The position numbers and the translations under genes are program-made. A model generated the notes under the pieces. That model did not search any database. It saw only the letters and a list, made by a program, of their open reading frames with translations, and had not been told where the DNA came from. Positions 9,987 through 21,130 of a stretch of 64,000 bases of DNA are shown here, one piece after another. Position 1 is the stretch's first letter. The number at the start of each line of letters is the position of its first letter. Origin of the DNA: Osmia lignaria lignaria (lineage: Eukaryota; Arthropoda; Insecta; Hymenoptera; Megachilidae); assembly GCF_051020975.1 (NCBI RefSeq), contig NC_135039.1, positions 9,770,692-9,834,691 of the forward strand, written 5' to 3'.

Positions 9987-10379
9987 CTGCAACCATAAAT
10001 GTAACACTGCACAATACACGAATTTCACTCTGATTCATCATTCTAACTAACGAACAGTTACTTTGTACTAATGATACTGATAAAAGATTGATACTAGACG
10101 CACACTTTAATAGTATGCAGCTTTTTTAGCAATTTATAACAATATATTTTAAAAATAGTTATTAATCAAAATTTATCACTGTTAACCCCTTGGCTATGAC
10201 AATACACAAAGAAACAGTGTTTACTTCAAAATTTTTTAGATTTAATGCATATAATTGTGATCAAATCAGGCTTTCTTACAATTAGAGAAAATAGCAATAT
10301 AGGGGTAGCAGGAATTTTCGAAATTTTAATGTCGATGATATTAATATTCAAAGTAATTCAGAAAAAAATAATATAATTT
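9987..10379. other. Amph: Sequence upstream of the Amph exon, nothing recognised
   Basis: AT-rich, presumably first-intron sequence of Amph. A polypyrimidine-poor acceptor region lies immediately next to the exon. No RNA gene, coding frame or clear repeat seen. Confidence 0.5.
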
Positions 10380-10515
10380 TTCAATTCAAATTTTAAGCTC
10401 TGAAATTTGAAATTTACAATTTAGAAATGTAAAAATTTACAATTTAGAAATTTGGAATTCAGAAATGTAAAAATTTGAAATTTACAATTTAGAAATTTAA
10501 AAATTTTTAGTTTTG
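10380..10515. repeat. Short AAATTT/GAAATT simple array
   Basis: Overlapping units such as GAAATTTACAATTTAGAAAT and TAAAAATTT, a low-complexity array related to the AATTC arrays at 23285 and 28210. Confidence 0.6.
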
Positions 10516-10707
10516 CGTTTTGAATTATAAGGATTTTATATTACGTTATAGTAGATGCCTGAAAAATCATATGTACCCTGTACAATCATTTTAATTAAGT
10601 TTTAAACTTTAAATTAATGTAGCATAAGTGCTGTATTTCAGTATTAAAAATAATTAACAATATCTCGGAAACGGTTGAGTTTTCGACCTACGTTTATTCA
10701 GACTTTT

Positions 10708-10902
10708 TTAACACTAACTATCAGAGGGGTCAAAATGACTGGTTTTCAGTTTCTTATTTTAAATTATAAATCTTATCGAGGTATTTTTGTTGAAATCTAT
10801 GTTGTTGAAAAATTATGTTCCATCCTTTATCTATTTTAATAATTTACATCATTTTCAACTTAAAAATAAGTGTGCATCAAACATCGGTAGTTCTAGTGTT
10901 AA
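10708..10902. mobile_element. TTAACACTA MITE, complete
   Basis: A 195-bp element from TTAACACTAACTATCAGAGG to GGTAGTTCTAGTGTTAA. TTAA at both ends and 15-17-bp inverted termini. Contains GGGGTCAAAATGACTGGTTT. No coding potential. TTAA duplication suggests a piggyBac-type mobiliser (inference). Confidence 0.8.
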
Positions 10903-11625
10903 ATCATGGCAATAATGAATGATACCAATAAATGGTATGCTGTAAATGCCATTTGAATTTTGAAAACTTTTTTTTAATACCCTGTACATTGATCGTCTGA
11001 AGACCTCTTAAAAGATGAATCCTATTGAACGCTCGAGACTTTCGTTAGCATGCAACGGTTTACTGTTATTTATAGTCAACAAACTGCCGTTGCAGATGTA
11101 TAATTAATACACGTTCTACATGGAAGCTTTTTGCATATAGCCACGAGAGATTCGTCGTCGAAATGCCACAGTCACGTCGTGCTTTATGTGTACGTACAAA
11201 AGTATCGTTACGCTTCAACGTGACTTCCAATTCGTAACAAAATACTAGTTGGCGTTCACCCTTTGTTCAGCAGTAAGCGTAATAAACAGTAAATTATAGC
11301 AACGTCACCATTACTTTGTCGTTTCTATCCTACATGCTGCACGGAACATCGTTACTGAATAACTTCGAAAGAATATACTTAACGTATTTTTTCGTAAAAG
11401 CTGAATAATTTTTAGTTGACAATTTTTTGATTATTTATTTTTAATTTATGTTAATGGATCATTTCTTAGTATACACCAAAGAAACATATTTGTATGTACA
11501 TAGAGGTTGGACAAAATAATGGAGGTTTAAATAAGGTTTAAATTCAGTAAACTTTTTACACAAAACTATTATTCAGAATCAATTCATTTTTTACAGAATT
11601 CAATAGTTTCAAATATTTTAATTAC
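10903..11625. other. Unassigned AT-rich sequence
   Basis: A moderately GC-richer stretch at 11090-11370 has no long frame or RNA-like fold that I recognise. No repeat boundary identified. Confidence 0.4.
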
Positions 11626-12397
11626 AGTAGACTCTCGTTATATTGCCACGGACAGCAACCGCTATAAACACGAACAAATTTCGGAATTGGCGATATAAAA
11701 AGAGCACCTATGTGAAGCTTGGCTATCGAAGCGATACGTGTTCTTTTCACTATAGTTGACTCTTGTTATATTGCCACAGACAGCAACCGCTATAAACACG
11801 AACAAATTTCGGAATTGGCGATATAAAAAGAGCACCTATGTGAAGCTTGGCTATCGAAGCGATACGTGTTCCTTTCACTATAGTTGACTCTCATTATATT
11901 GCCATGGATGGCAAACGCTATAAACACGGAAAAATGTTGAATTTGGCGATATAAACAGAGCACCTATGTGAAGCTTGGCTATCGAAGCGATACGTGTTCT
12001 TTTCACTATAGTTGACTCTTGTTATATTGCCACAGACAGCAACCGCTATAAACACGAACAAATTTCGGAATTGGCGATATAAAAAGAGCACCTATGTGAA
12101 CCTTGGCTATCGAAGCGATACGTGTTCCTTTCACTATAGTTGACTCTCATTATATTGCCACGGACAGCAACCGCTATAAACATGAACAAATTTCGGAATT
12201 GGCGATATAAAAAGAGCACCTATGTGAAGCTTGGCTATCGAAGCGATACGTGCTCCTTTCACTATAGTAGACACTTATTATATTGCCACAGACAGCAAAC
12301 GCTATAAAAATGAAAAAATATTGAATTTGGCGATATAAAGAGGACCATGTGGTGCTTGACTATCAGAGTGGTATCGCTCACAAATTTTTCAATCGAT
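11626..12397. repeat. 128-bp tandem array starting with a pogo-like MITE end
   Basis: Six copies with exact 128-bp spacing: the landmark GACTCTCGTTATATTGCC (or CTTG/CTCAT/ACTTATT variants) falls at 11630, 11758, 11886, 12014, 12142 and 12270. Each unit starts with the terminus of the pogo-like MITE and continues GACAGCAACCGCTATAAACA, GAATTGGCGATATAAAAAGA, GCACCTATGTGAAGCTTGGC, TATCGAAGCGATACGTGTTC. Units 2 and 4 share CTTG/CACAGACAGC; unit 3 carries CATGGATGGC, and the last copy is most diverged. Confidence 0.9.
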
Positions 12398-12541
12398 TTA
12401 TGACATATCTGATGAATGCAATGAACGAATGACATCTTAAGATGACAGGCTCAACGGAGAAAAAATCGCAGAAAATTATTGGCCTTATCGCGAGATCAAT
12501 TGGTACCGCTTTTTAATATTTAATTAATAATTTATTCAATA

Positions 12542-12608
12542 CAGTAAGCTCTTGTTATATTGTCGATTACGAAACTGAAAAAATGAAAAATTCTTGAAAT
12601 TGGCAATA
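12542..12608. mobile_element. Pogo-like/satellite unit split by the foldback element
   Basis: Begins ACAGTAAGCTCTTGTTATAT and ends GGCAATATA at the foldback boundary. It resumes after the insertion at 14059 with GAAAGAGCTTTTTCTATGCA, which matches the satellite unit's ATAAAAAGAGCACCTATGTG. So the foldback inserted into a degenerate copy of this unit. Confidence 0.6.
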
Positions 12609-12610
12609 TA

Positions 12611-14056
12611 CAAGGTGTAGCAGAACTGGGGTAGGACCCGTGGAGGGATGATTGCTGAGGTCATTCTAAACAACTTTTTTCTTTGCCAAAATTTTTCGAA
12701 TTATTAACGAAAAACACTGACCAATCAGAGCGCGCCTTTACTCCCAGCCGAACCGCAAGAGTGTTGGGTATGTTCTGCGTTCAAGCCGTGGTCACAGTAT
12801 AGGAAAGAACCGTAGGATCACTCTGCCTAAAAGCGTACTAATAATTGTCGCTCGCGCATGACCGAATCGCACAACCAACAATATGACGGCTGTGAATATA
12901 TGTATACCGCAGTTCACCAGAGTTCATAACCGCGACGCGCAGGTTGGAAGATGGTTAGGGAACGCAGCGAGGTCTCCGCTAATCGCTTTCTACTTCGTTT
13001 GTGAGTATCGCCAATCAGGGCGGAGATGCGAACGAAAGAACGAAAACTGGTTTTTTCGCAGTTATGGACTCTGGTGAACTGCGGTATATATGATAATAGT
13101 TTCTTGCATTTTAACCTCCGTTACTTCTAAAACATTCCTGTTGCGATAAAATTCAGTAAATTTTATACACAGATATAAAACATGAGTGAAAGAGGTAGAT
13201 ACCGTTGTTCCTTCAAAGGGTGCCAAAGTGCAAGCAGTGACAGCAGTAACAGGCGTTCTGGGACACCCTATATTTTATATTTGTCAAATGATATTTACCT
13301 AAAGTTTCTGTACATTTTAGATATAGACATTATTATTATTATCATCATTGTTTTATCAAAATATTACCACTTTATGGGTTGTTTATTAATGTCTAAGATA
13401 TGCTGTATACATTATACATTTGTATATAATTTATTAGGACTTTATTAATTGAATAATTGTTGTATATAATAATTGTATTGTACAGAGATTTCAATAAAAT
13501 GTGTATTTTAATTAAGAGTAGATATTTAATAGTCTTTCTATGGTATTCTATTACGAAATCTCTTTTTGATTATACCGAGTGCTTTTCAAATTAGAGCCCG
13601 CGCACAACCAGCAATATGGCGATCTATTAGTCATTAGATCAAAGGTGCCGACACGGAGGGAGCCTACTGTTCTTTCCTATACTGTGTCGTGGTCGTGATT
13701 AAGTGCATTGGCACCACGTCGGTATAATAGGATTTGTTGGGCAAAACTTGTATCGAATAATGAATTAAAAAAATAAAGGAGTAATAGTATCGAATTATTA
13801 GTTGCTCATGAACAACGAATCCTATTACACCGACGTGGTGCCATTGCACTTGATCATGACCACGGTTTGAACGCAGAGCATACCCAACACTCTTGCGGTT
13901 CGCCCCGCGCTAAAGGCGCGCTCTGATTGGCCAGTGTTTTTCGTTAATAACTCAAAAACGAAGCCTTAATCAATATTTTGGCAAAGGAAAAAGTTGTTTA
14001 GAATGACCTCAGCAATCATTCCTCCACGGGTCCTACCCCAGTTCTGGGACACCCTG
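12611..14056. mobile_element. Foldback element, TA target duplication, CAGGGTGTCCCAGAACTGGG ends
   Basis: About 1.45 kb. The left arm (12611-12818) is the inverted copy of the right arm (about 13663-13690 and 13850-14056), sharing AGAACTGGGGTAGGACCCGT, TTGCTGAGGTCATTCTAAAC and ATAGGAAAGAAC. TA lies outside each end. Two further hairpins sit inside: 12898-13092 (CCGCAGTTCACCAGAGT flanked by TATA) and 13676-13865 (GCACCACGTCGGTATAATAG). Short frames at 12883-13077 and 13182-13448 match nothing I know. A family member, one arm only, is at 40940-41182. Confidence 0.75.
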
Positions 14057-14634
14057 TAGAAAGAGCTTTTTCTATGCAACGTTTGACTACTAAAATTCTA
14101 AAACACGAAAGTCCATGTAAAGGAGACTTATCTCAATCAACAATATAAAGAGTGGTAATGTAGCAAGAGCTTTCTGTATTTTAACATAGAACGCAAATAT
14201 CGTATACGCAATACTTTCGTTTTCTATGAAAAGTTATTATCTTCCTATTACTATGATAATTTTGCTTGTTATTAATTGTAAGTTTTCTGTGTTTAATCAA
14301 TTATCCACTACGTTTAAACTTTAACACGGTATGAAATTAGTAATTGCAAATACAAACGTTGTCAACAAGTAGCGTTGATATTCGCGATGAGTTACCCTGA
14401 GATCACCGACAATTATTTCATCAAGACTATTTCACAGATACCGCGATTCAATCACACTATGCATTTATCGACTCGCTGAAATCATCGACAGTTTTCATCG
14501 ACTCATTTCATTTGTATTTACTGTCATAAGCACGTAATCATCGATGATGGGTTTTCATTGACACATTTCCTCGTTTCAGAAATAACGAAGAGAGTAATGA
14601 AGTGTTATTATACCATGCTTATATTGCTACTTTA

Positions 14635-15103
14635 TTAACCCTCGGATGGCGGACCATGGAGGGAGCCCCATATAATTTTCATTATCGAAATTTGACACTG
14701 TTTTTTTTTTAAATTAATATTCCAATATATGAAATTGGTGAAATTATACATTGAACTTTAGGTTAATATTTGTGATGGGTATGGTGGAATAAACGTTGCT
14801 TTACAAATGATAATTACATAGTATTAATATGTATATTTAAGGATGTCTCATGACACATAATAGAAAAGAGTATAATAGTTTATACATAGTCATGAATACA
14901 AAAAAGAAAAAAGGAATAAACTTATCAAATGAATTATAACTGCGTGCATACTAGACGCTTAGTAACACTACAACTAACAAGAAGTGGCGCTAGTTGCAGC
15001 CTAGGGATTTTCGCTTCCTATAGCGGAAGTGTGTTCAATATTCATGCGTAGGTTTTGTAAATTTGGGTCAAGGCTGACTTTTACTTCGCCATTGAAGGGT
15101 TAA
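14635..15103 (+). mobile_element. TTAA-flanked piggyBac-like MITE (GGACCATGGAGAGAG family)
   Basis: Runs from TTAACCCTCGGATGGCGGAC to CCATTGAAGGGTTAA (469 bp). Short inverted termini TTAACCCT.../...AGGGTTAA and the internal GGACCATGGAGGGAGCCCC and GTTTGGGTCA-type motif define the family, found again at 19834, 24080, 26346, 29905, 43558, 45596 and 52674. Non-coding; longer than the ~210-bp copies. Classification rests on TTAA plus CCC-type ends. Confidence 0.7.
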
Positions 15104-15212
15104 TTGATATTTTAATTGGGTAATTCGGAAAGTTATCAAACCCAAATAATTTTAAGTATTTACCTAGACTTTGTTTAATTCATTTTTATTCTTTGTTATT
15201 TATTGACTTTGT

Positions 15213-15407
15213 TTAACACTAAAACTACCAAAGGGGTAAAAATGACTGGTTTCCAGTTTCTTATTTTAAATTATAAATTTTATCAAGGTGTTTTTGTTAA
15301 AATCTATGTTGTTGAAAAATTATGTTTCATCTTTTATCTATTTAGTAATCTACATTTTTTCAACTTAAAAATAACTGTGCATCGAACGTGGGTGGTTCTA
15401 GTGTTAA
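15213..15407. mobile_element. TTAACACTA MITE, complete
   Basis: A 195-bp copy, TTAACACTAAAACTACCAAA to GGTTCTAGTGTTAA, closely matching 10708-10902 in length and interior. Confidence 0.8.
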
Positions 15408-16118
15408 TTTATTTGTTATAAGACAGGAGAACATTAACACAAATAATTACAATTACATTAAAGAAAAATAAAATTTTATATCTACGTCTAAATTTTTTAT
15501 TGAAATTTCAGACGACATTTACCTTATATTTATAACAACGTTTGTTTATTATTATTCATAGAATACAATGATAAAGTTTCGTTGGAATATCTAAGGATAT
15601 CAAGTAGCTACGATATACATAAGCTGATCGTGGAACGAGTGCAAAATCAACACAAACTATAACAATAGAAAAGACAAAGCCTTTGAACTATAGTTCGTTA
15701 TCGACTGATAAGAAGAAGAGCCGCGTTTCTTTGACTCATATTGATAAAAATGCTTCACTGTTTACGATACTGTGCGCTGTTTTGAACGATGTCCTCGACA
15801 TTGCTTTCAGATATTGTAATAAAAATCACGTCTTTATTTTCTCAAACTGACTGACAAGGAAACGCATCAAAATATCAATCACTGATTTTGAAGAAATATT
15901 GCTATAATGAAGTTCTTATAAAAATATTAGGTATATATTACTTTATAGCTGCTAATATTTACTCTGAAAAGGTGAATACTGTTTTCAAAGTGTGTATGTG
16001 GGGGGAGGGTGTTGGCACGAGATCCCTATAGGCCATGTATTATTATTAAGTTGGCCACCCTTTTTAATTTTTGATTGGTTACTCTATCATGGCGATAAAG
16101 AGCGGTGTGGCACACATG
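15408..16118. other. Unassigned AT-rich sequence
   Basis: No frame, RNA gene or repeat boundary recognised. A GGGGGGAGGGTGTTGGCACG stretch near 16000 is isolated. Confidence 0.4.
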
Positions 16119-16501
16119 TACAATATCAATCATAGTGTCCGTTCGTCTAGTGAAAAAGCACTGACTTTGGAGTCCAAGTTTAACCGCAGCAAATGTCATA
16201 AATCTAATTATTTAATAAAAGCGTTAAAGTAATTAACATAATCATCTGATAAAAGCTTTCGAATATTCAATAATTTAGAATTTCAATAATTTATTTGAAA
16301 TTACAAAATACACTAGACGAACGGACACTATGATTGATATTGTACACGTTACTTTTCTTTCAATTATCCTTTATTTTATTATGTTAATTTATCAATAATT
16401 TATTTGAAATTACAAAATACACTAGACGAACGGACACTATGATTGATATTGTACACGTTACTTTTCTTTCAATTATCCTTTATTTTATTATGTTAATTTA
16501 T
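16119..16501. repeat. Inverted pair plus 109-bp tandem duplication
   Basis: GTACAATATCAATCATAGTG / TCCGTTCGTCTAGTG at 16119-16153 recurs inverted at about 16311-16346. The segment 16284-16392 is then repeated directly as 16393-16501 with essentially no change, so the inverted end is present twice. The near-identity of the two 109-bp copies implies a recent duplication (or an assembly artefact). Confidence 0.75.
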
Positions 16502-16794
16502 AAATTAATTTTACGAATTATTGTACTCATTCATATAAATATCAATAAAGTAATAGTTATGTGCAACTCTGTCAGAGGGGGAGTCACCTATTTTGGTGAA
16601 TATTTTAATCCCTTTTAAGCCCATCTTTAAAAACATTTTTAATTTTTTAACCAACTTCGGAAAAGGAGTTTTTTGTATCTCAACCTCAATTCGATCAATA
16701 TTTTCTTTTTTTTTTTTTGTTAAATTACCTTGATTTCTGGAAGCCAAAAATGTATTTAAAATTCCAACGATTCGTTGAAGGGGAGCCATATCTG

Positions 16795-17500
16795 TAAGCA
16801 GGCCCGTGCCCCAAAATTTGTCGTCCCGTGCAAATGCACATGGTTCACTGTCGGTTGCACCGGCCCTGTGCACAGGGTCAGCTTAGATAACGAGCTAATG
16901 AGGCAATAGCTTCAGGCGCAATTCGAAAAGAGCGCCAAAATATAAAATTCTTTTTCTTAGATTTATTAATTTGTTTATTATGAAATGTTAAACCTTACAT
17001 ATTGAAAGAACGCAAAATAAACTTTTTGTTTTGTTTCCATTATTCGAAAAAAACTACGTAGCGGATAATGAACATTTTTACTCTCACCGAAAGAAGGGGG
17101 GAAAGCAGGCAGAGCCAACTATTTAGTAACAAAAATAAAAAGAACCATCTTTTGGTGACCCTAACCTAACACTTTTTTTTATTCTCAGAGACAGGCAAAG
17201 TGAATTGGTTTTCATTCAAATTTCCCCCTCTTTATATTACTCATTAACCAAAGCAAAGATCAAAACATTAGAAAAGAAAGAAAGAAATAGGTTATAATTT
17301 TATTTTAAATAAATTTTTAAAAGGCAAATTAGTGATTAATATAATTAAATTATAATAAAGGGATGGAATATCGCGTTTTAATTCTTTAATTTTTCCTTAA
17401 CCTTATTTATGTTTGGAGGGGGAAGTGGGGATAATAGGAGGGCGTGAAAAATGGAAAATAGCTCGCTTTAAAAAAGACCTTGATGCGGCCCTGCCTATAA
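16795..17500 (-). mobile_element. Dispersed GGCCCTG-ended repeat (inverse of 32045-32975)
   Basis: Shares CACTGTCGGTTGCACCGGCC, GCGCAATTCGAAAAGAGCGC, AAGAAAGAAATAGGTTAT and GATGCGGCCCTGCCTATAAG-type ends with 32045-32975 in opposite orientation. The minus-strand open frame at 16511-16873 overlaps its edge and resembles no protein I know. Confidence 0.55.
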
Positions 17501-18054
17501 GGTATGTTATTATTATTACTCTTATAATTATATTAATATATATTGTTCCTAATACAATAAATAAAAATAAATTTTAAAATACCATAAATATTTGATAGCG
17601 ACTGTTAATATTAATAAAATAAATATTCTTCGGTTCATAATCTATTGGCACTTTAGTTGGAACAGTAAACGATCTTTAGAGCTGCCTCGTTATACCTGAG
17701 CATGTAATTAAGTTACGTCATGAAACAGTAGTACACAGATGTGCAAAGTGTAAAGAGCATTAGTTAATATACACATTTTGCATTGCTGCCACGTTGAAAA
17801 ACGAAACGGTAATAAAATTCGATAGTCTCGTTTTATCGCCATGTTTACTGTCATGTTACCGATGCTAGATAAAATATTATTTAAAATAGTAAATAATTAA
17901 TTTTATTGTAAATCATACGTATAATTGTGAAAATAAAATATTTTATTTATTACAATCAATTTTTAAAATACTATTAAAATACTATTTTTAATTTTGAAAA
18001 GAAATGCTATATTAAACAATAACAAATATTTTTTTATTGCAAAAATTTATATAC

Positions 18055-18265
18055 TTTTTTTGACCCTGGGACTCAGGGGCTACTAAACCTTCGAGAGCCC
18101 CCTTGGTTTGTACACTTGATTTAAAAATTGAAATTAAGTAACATTTAATCATGAAGCAAAAGGACAATAGTAGAAAAGTACATTGTATATTTTTTAACAT
18201 AGTAAATAGAAGGTTTAGAAGGGGGCTCCCTGAAAAGAGGGGCCCGGAATTGTAGCCCCCCCCCC
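18055..18265 (-). repeat. Copy of the AAGCCAAGTTTAT...GGGGCCCC repeat family
   Basis: Inverted relative to 4790-4875: CTGGGACTCAGGGGCTACTA and CTTCGAGAGCCCCCTTGGTT are the family's GC-rich block, followed by GAAGGGGGCTCCCTGAAAAG and a 13-base C run ending GATTGCCTATTAATCC. Non-coding. Confidence 0.55.
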
Positions 18266-18855
18266 CGATTGCCTATTAATCCAGCGTTGATCTCAATAAA
18301 TGTTTCCTATCCTCTGTGGGACAATATGTATTCCTATTTTTTTTTTATTTATTTGATCATATACTGCTAGTTTCTGAATATACTGAAAATTTTCAATATT
18401 ATGTAAAACAAAATTTATAATTGTTAGATTTAAATAAATTTAAAGATGGCGCTGAAGAGTTCCTCTTTATACGTTACAGAAGATGGATTACTGCGTGGTT
18501 TCGCTTTCTGATTAACTTTATTTAATTCCATTCTTTATTTCTTATAATACAAAAATATGGTTTATTTTGTTATCCTAAAGACTTTCTTATATATATGTAT
18601 TTTTATAATAATCTAAGTGTTGTTAAGTTCTATAATAAAACGTATCTAAAGAACATTCTAAGAATAATTACAAATGTTAAAAAAATACAAAAATTTCATG
18701 GTATTATATATTATTTTTAAAAAATTGTTTAATTTTAAACTGTAAATTTCAAGGTTTAAAAAAAGTTTGAATCACTTAGAATAATATTACATCATATAAA
18801 ACTCCAGGATACTATATGTAGTCTGAATTCTAAACCGAAAGCTTTGAACTGTTTG

Positions 18856-19080
18856 TTAACACTAGATTGCCAGACAAACAGATCCGTCAAAATAGGTATA
18901 GCACATATGGATTTTTGGAACTAAGGAGTGGGAGGGGAAGGAATGAGTATTTGTATACATTTCATAAATCTATTAGAAACCAGCATATATTTTTAAAAAA
19001 ATTATTTAAGTTTTTCTATGTTATATAGAAATAAAATCGTAAATGAGTCAAATTGACTCGCTCCGGCAATCTAGTGTTAA
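18856..19080. mobile_element. TTAACACTAGATTGCC MITE
   Basis: A 225-bp element with inverted ends TTAACACTAGATTGCC / GGCAATCTAGTGTTAA and TTAA boundaries. It shares the TTAACACTA start with the family at 10708 but has a different interior, so it is a sister family. Confidence 0.8.
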
Positions 19081-19833
19081 ATTCTACGTAGTTTATTTGA
19101 ATAATGTAAAAGTATAGCAAGTCTATGAGATAATATTTCATCCGTAGACGTTCGTTGCAGTCACATGTGAAGTAGCATCGTTCTATCGTCCCGCGCAATA
19201 AGGCGTGACATTACGAAAGGATGTCTGTCTAGTGACGAAACAATAGCTATCGACCGCGGAGAAATTTCACGTTGTGAATGTTACCTCTTCGGCTTGTACC
19301 TTTCCTTCCGACACCTGTTATCTACCAACGCTAAAATCCACGATCCACCGTGACCAATTTCCATAAGGTATGTAAGTACCATTCATACTTTTATATGAAG
19401 TAATATCGTACCCTGAATATTTATGCACCACAGAAAATTCTATTAAAAGAAATTTTGCAACATTTATACAACCTATGAATTGTTTCAAGAAAAATGTTGC
19501 TTATTTATTTAATTTTATTTAATAACATTTTACAATAAAAATTGTTTTTGGTAATCAACAACTGTGCCAATATAATTAATTAATATATTTGTTATCAGTA
19601 TCATATACACTTTTTCATCAAAAGTTAAGAAATAAATAAATTTGGTATAATTCAATTAATATTTACTATCAATTAAGGGGAATAAATTAATATTTTTCGA
19701 ACAGTAAAAAAGATATGACTTCATAGATTAGAAAAATAAAAAATTATTTCAAATATTTCATTTTGTCCCAAAGTTTAATTTTTTAATTTTTATCAAGTGT
19801 ATGTATGACGCTTCTGATTTCCTGTATGACCCT
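19081..19833. other. Unassigned sequence
   Basis: 19140-19380 is GC-richer than its surroundings and contains no repeat I recognise; a minus-strand GT-donor-like site (GAAGAG/GTAACA near 19287) is not supported by a homologous peptide. The rest is AT-rich. Confidence 0.35.
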
Positions 19834-20005
19834 CAACCCTTGGACGACGGACCATGGAGAGGGCCCCAATTTTGATCTGGGGTCACTGTCCCTTTAAAAA
19901 TTATTCTTCTAATATATGGAACTCTATTTAACTTTAGATTAATATTCTTGTATATGTTTGATAAGTTTGGGTCACAATTGACCCACGCTCTGTTATTCAA
20001 ACTAT
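19834..20005 (+). mobile_element. GGACCATGGAGAGAG-family MITE, eroded
   Basis: AACCCTTGGACGACGGACCA at the left and GTTTGGGTCACAATTGACCC at the right match the family; TTAA ends are eroded. Confidence 0.65.
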
Positions 20006-21044
20006 CCATTTTTATCTACTTCTCTTCTGAATTCAAAAATATCGAAAGTATCACTTGCGTCCCTTTAGTTCTAAGTCTTATATAAATGAAATATTATTTT
20101 ATAGAGAAAAAAATAATCTATAATGATCAATTTTCCGATTAAGTACTGATAGTCAAGGTAATAATTGGAAAATTATGTTTTCTATACTGTTACTAAGTTT
20201 TTCTATTTAAACCTTGATCAATTTCCCGCCACGCCTTACTAGGTTAGTTTCTCCGTTTATCGAACGACAATATCGTCCCACTCGATTTCGATCTGCACGA
20301 CGTAGTTTAATCAATAAAAATATTGTTCCAAAGGACGACTGCATGAGAACAGAAATCAAAGATTGTAATTCGTAATTCAGGATGGGTGGCAACGATGGAA
20401 ATCGTGCATACGCCTATTACGTAAGCTTCTTAGAGACTATTTGCGGAACGGTTGTCCGTACGAAGGTGAGAGGTACACCGACCTTCTCAACAGACGATAT
20501 CTCACTGGAGTCGAGCTCCATGAAAGAAGATGAAACGAGAATTGCAAAGATACCGTTCGACTTTTAAACACCTATGTACATTAACTAGAAAACCAATTTG
20601 AATTTTGACCAGTTTTTTTCTTTTTTGTTTTACTGAAAATATTTCTTGATACTTGCAAAAAAATAATATCATGGGTAAGAAAAATAAACATGGTAAAATG
20701 TATTAGCTGAGCAAAACAGTTTTGTTATCTTGGAGAAATTTTAATTGTTTTATGGAAAGTTTAATTGTTTATAATTAATGAGATACTGATCACTGTTTTT
20801 TATGACTTTCTTCCATCCATCAACAAGGTCATTTATGCTGAATTTAGAGCAAGTCTTATCCTTTGATATCAGAAAGAACTTTGAAAGTGATAGAATGTTC
20901 CTGCCAATCTAATATTTTAATTTCATTCATTAAGAAATTTGCAAAAAAAATAATTTATATTGTTATTAATGTCATCAGTGTCAGATGCTTTTAATATTTC
21001 GCCTCGATTTCTCATTAAATATTTATAATAATCGTTTGACAGGT
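20006..21044. other. Unassigned sequence
   Basis: Contains a plus-strand frame 20382-20567 with GC content slightly above background (MGGNDGNRAYAYY...). I recognise no family and see no convincing splice context, so it is not called as a gene. Confidence 0.35.
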
Positions 21045-21130
21045 TGATTGGGTCCAGTCGGAAAAAATCGGACAGGATCGGGTTGAGTCGGTAGCTCACC
21101 CGATCTCGTCCGACTTTTCCCGACTGTACC
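21045..21130 (-). repeat. CCCGA-type repeat fragment
   Basis: GGGTCCAGTCGGAAAAAATC and CCGATCTCGTCCGACTTTTC resemble the array at 7610-7990 but are shorter and more diverged. Confidence 0.45.

Noticed and set aside
9690..9998. 102-residue plus-strand frame over the Amph exon
   Set aside because: It is the antisense shadow of the amphiphysin exon on the minus strand.
12883..13448. Two short plus-strand frames inside the foldback element
   Set aside because: They overlap a nested hairpin and low-complexity ATTATTATC sequence and resemble no transposase.
16511..16873. 120-residue minus-strand frame
   Set aside because: Spans the boundary of a dispersed repeat (from 16795) and AT-rich sequence with a poly-Lys run; no recognisable protein.
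19280..19320. Possible minus-strand 5' exon of Amph ending GAAGAG/GTAACA
   Set aside because: The translated stretch does not resemble the amphiphysin N-terminal helix and has no suitable start codon.
20382..20567. 61-residue plus-strand frame, possible exon
   Set aside because: No family match and no convincing acceptor or donor; left as unassigned sequence.
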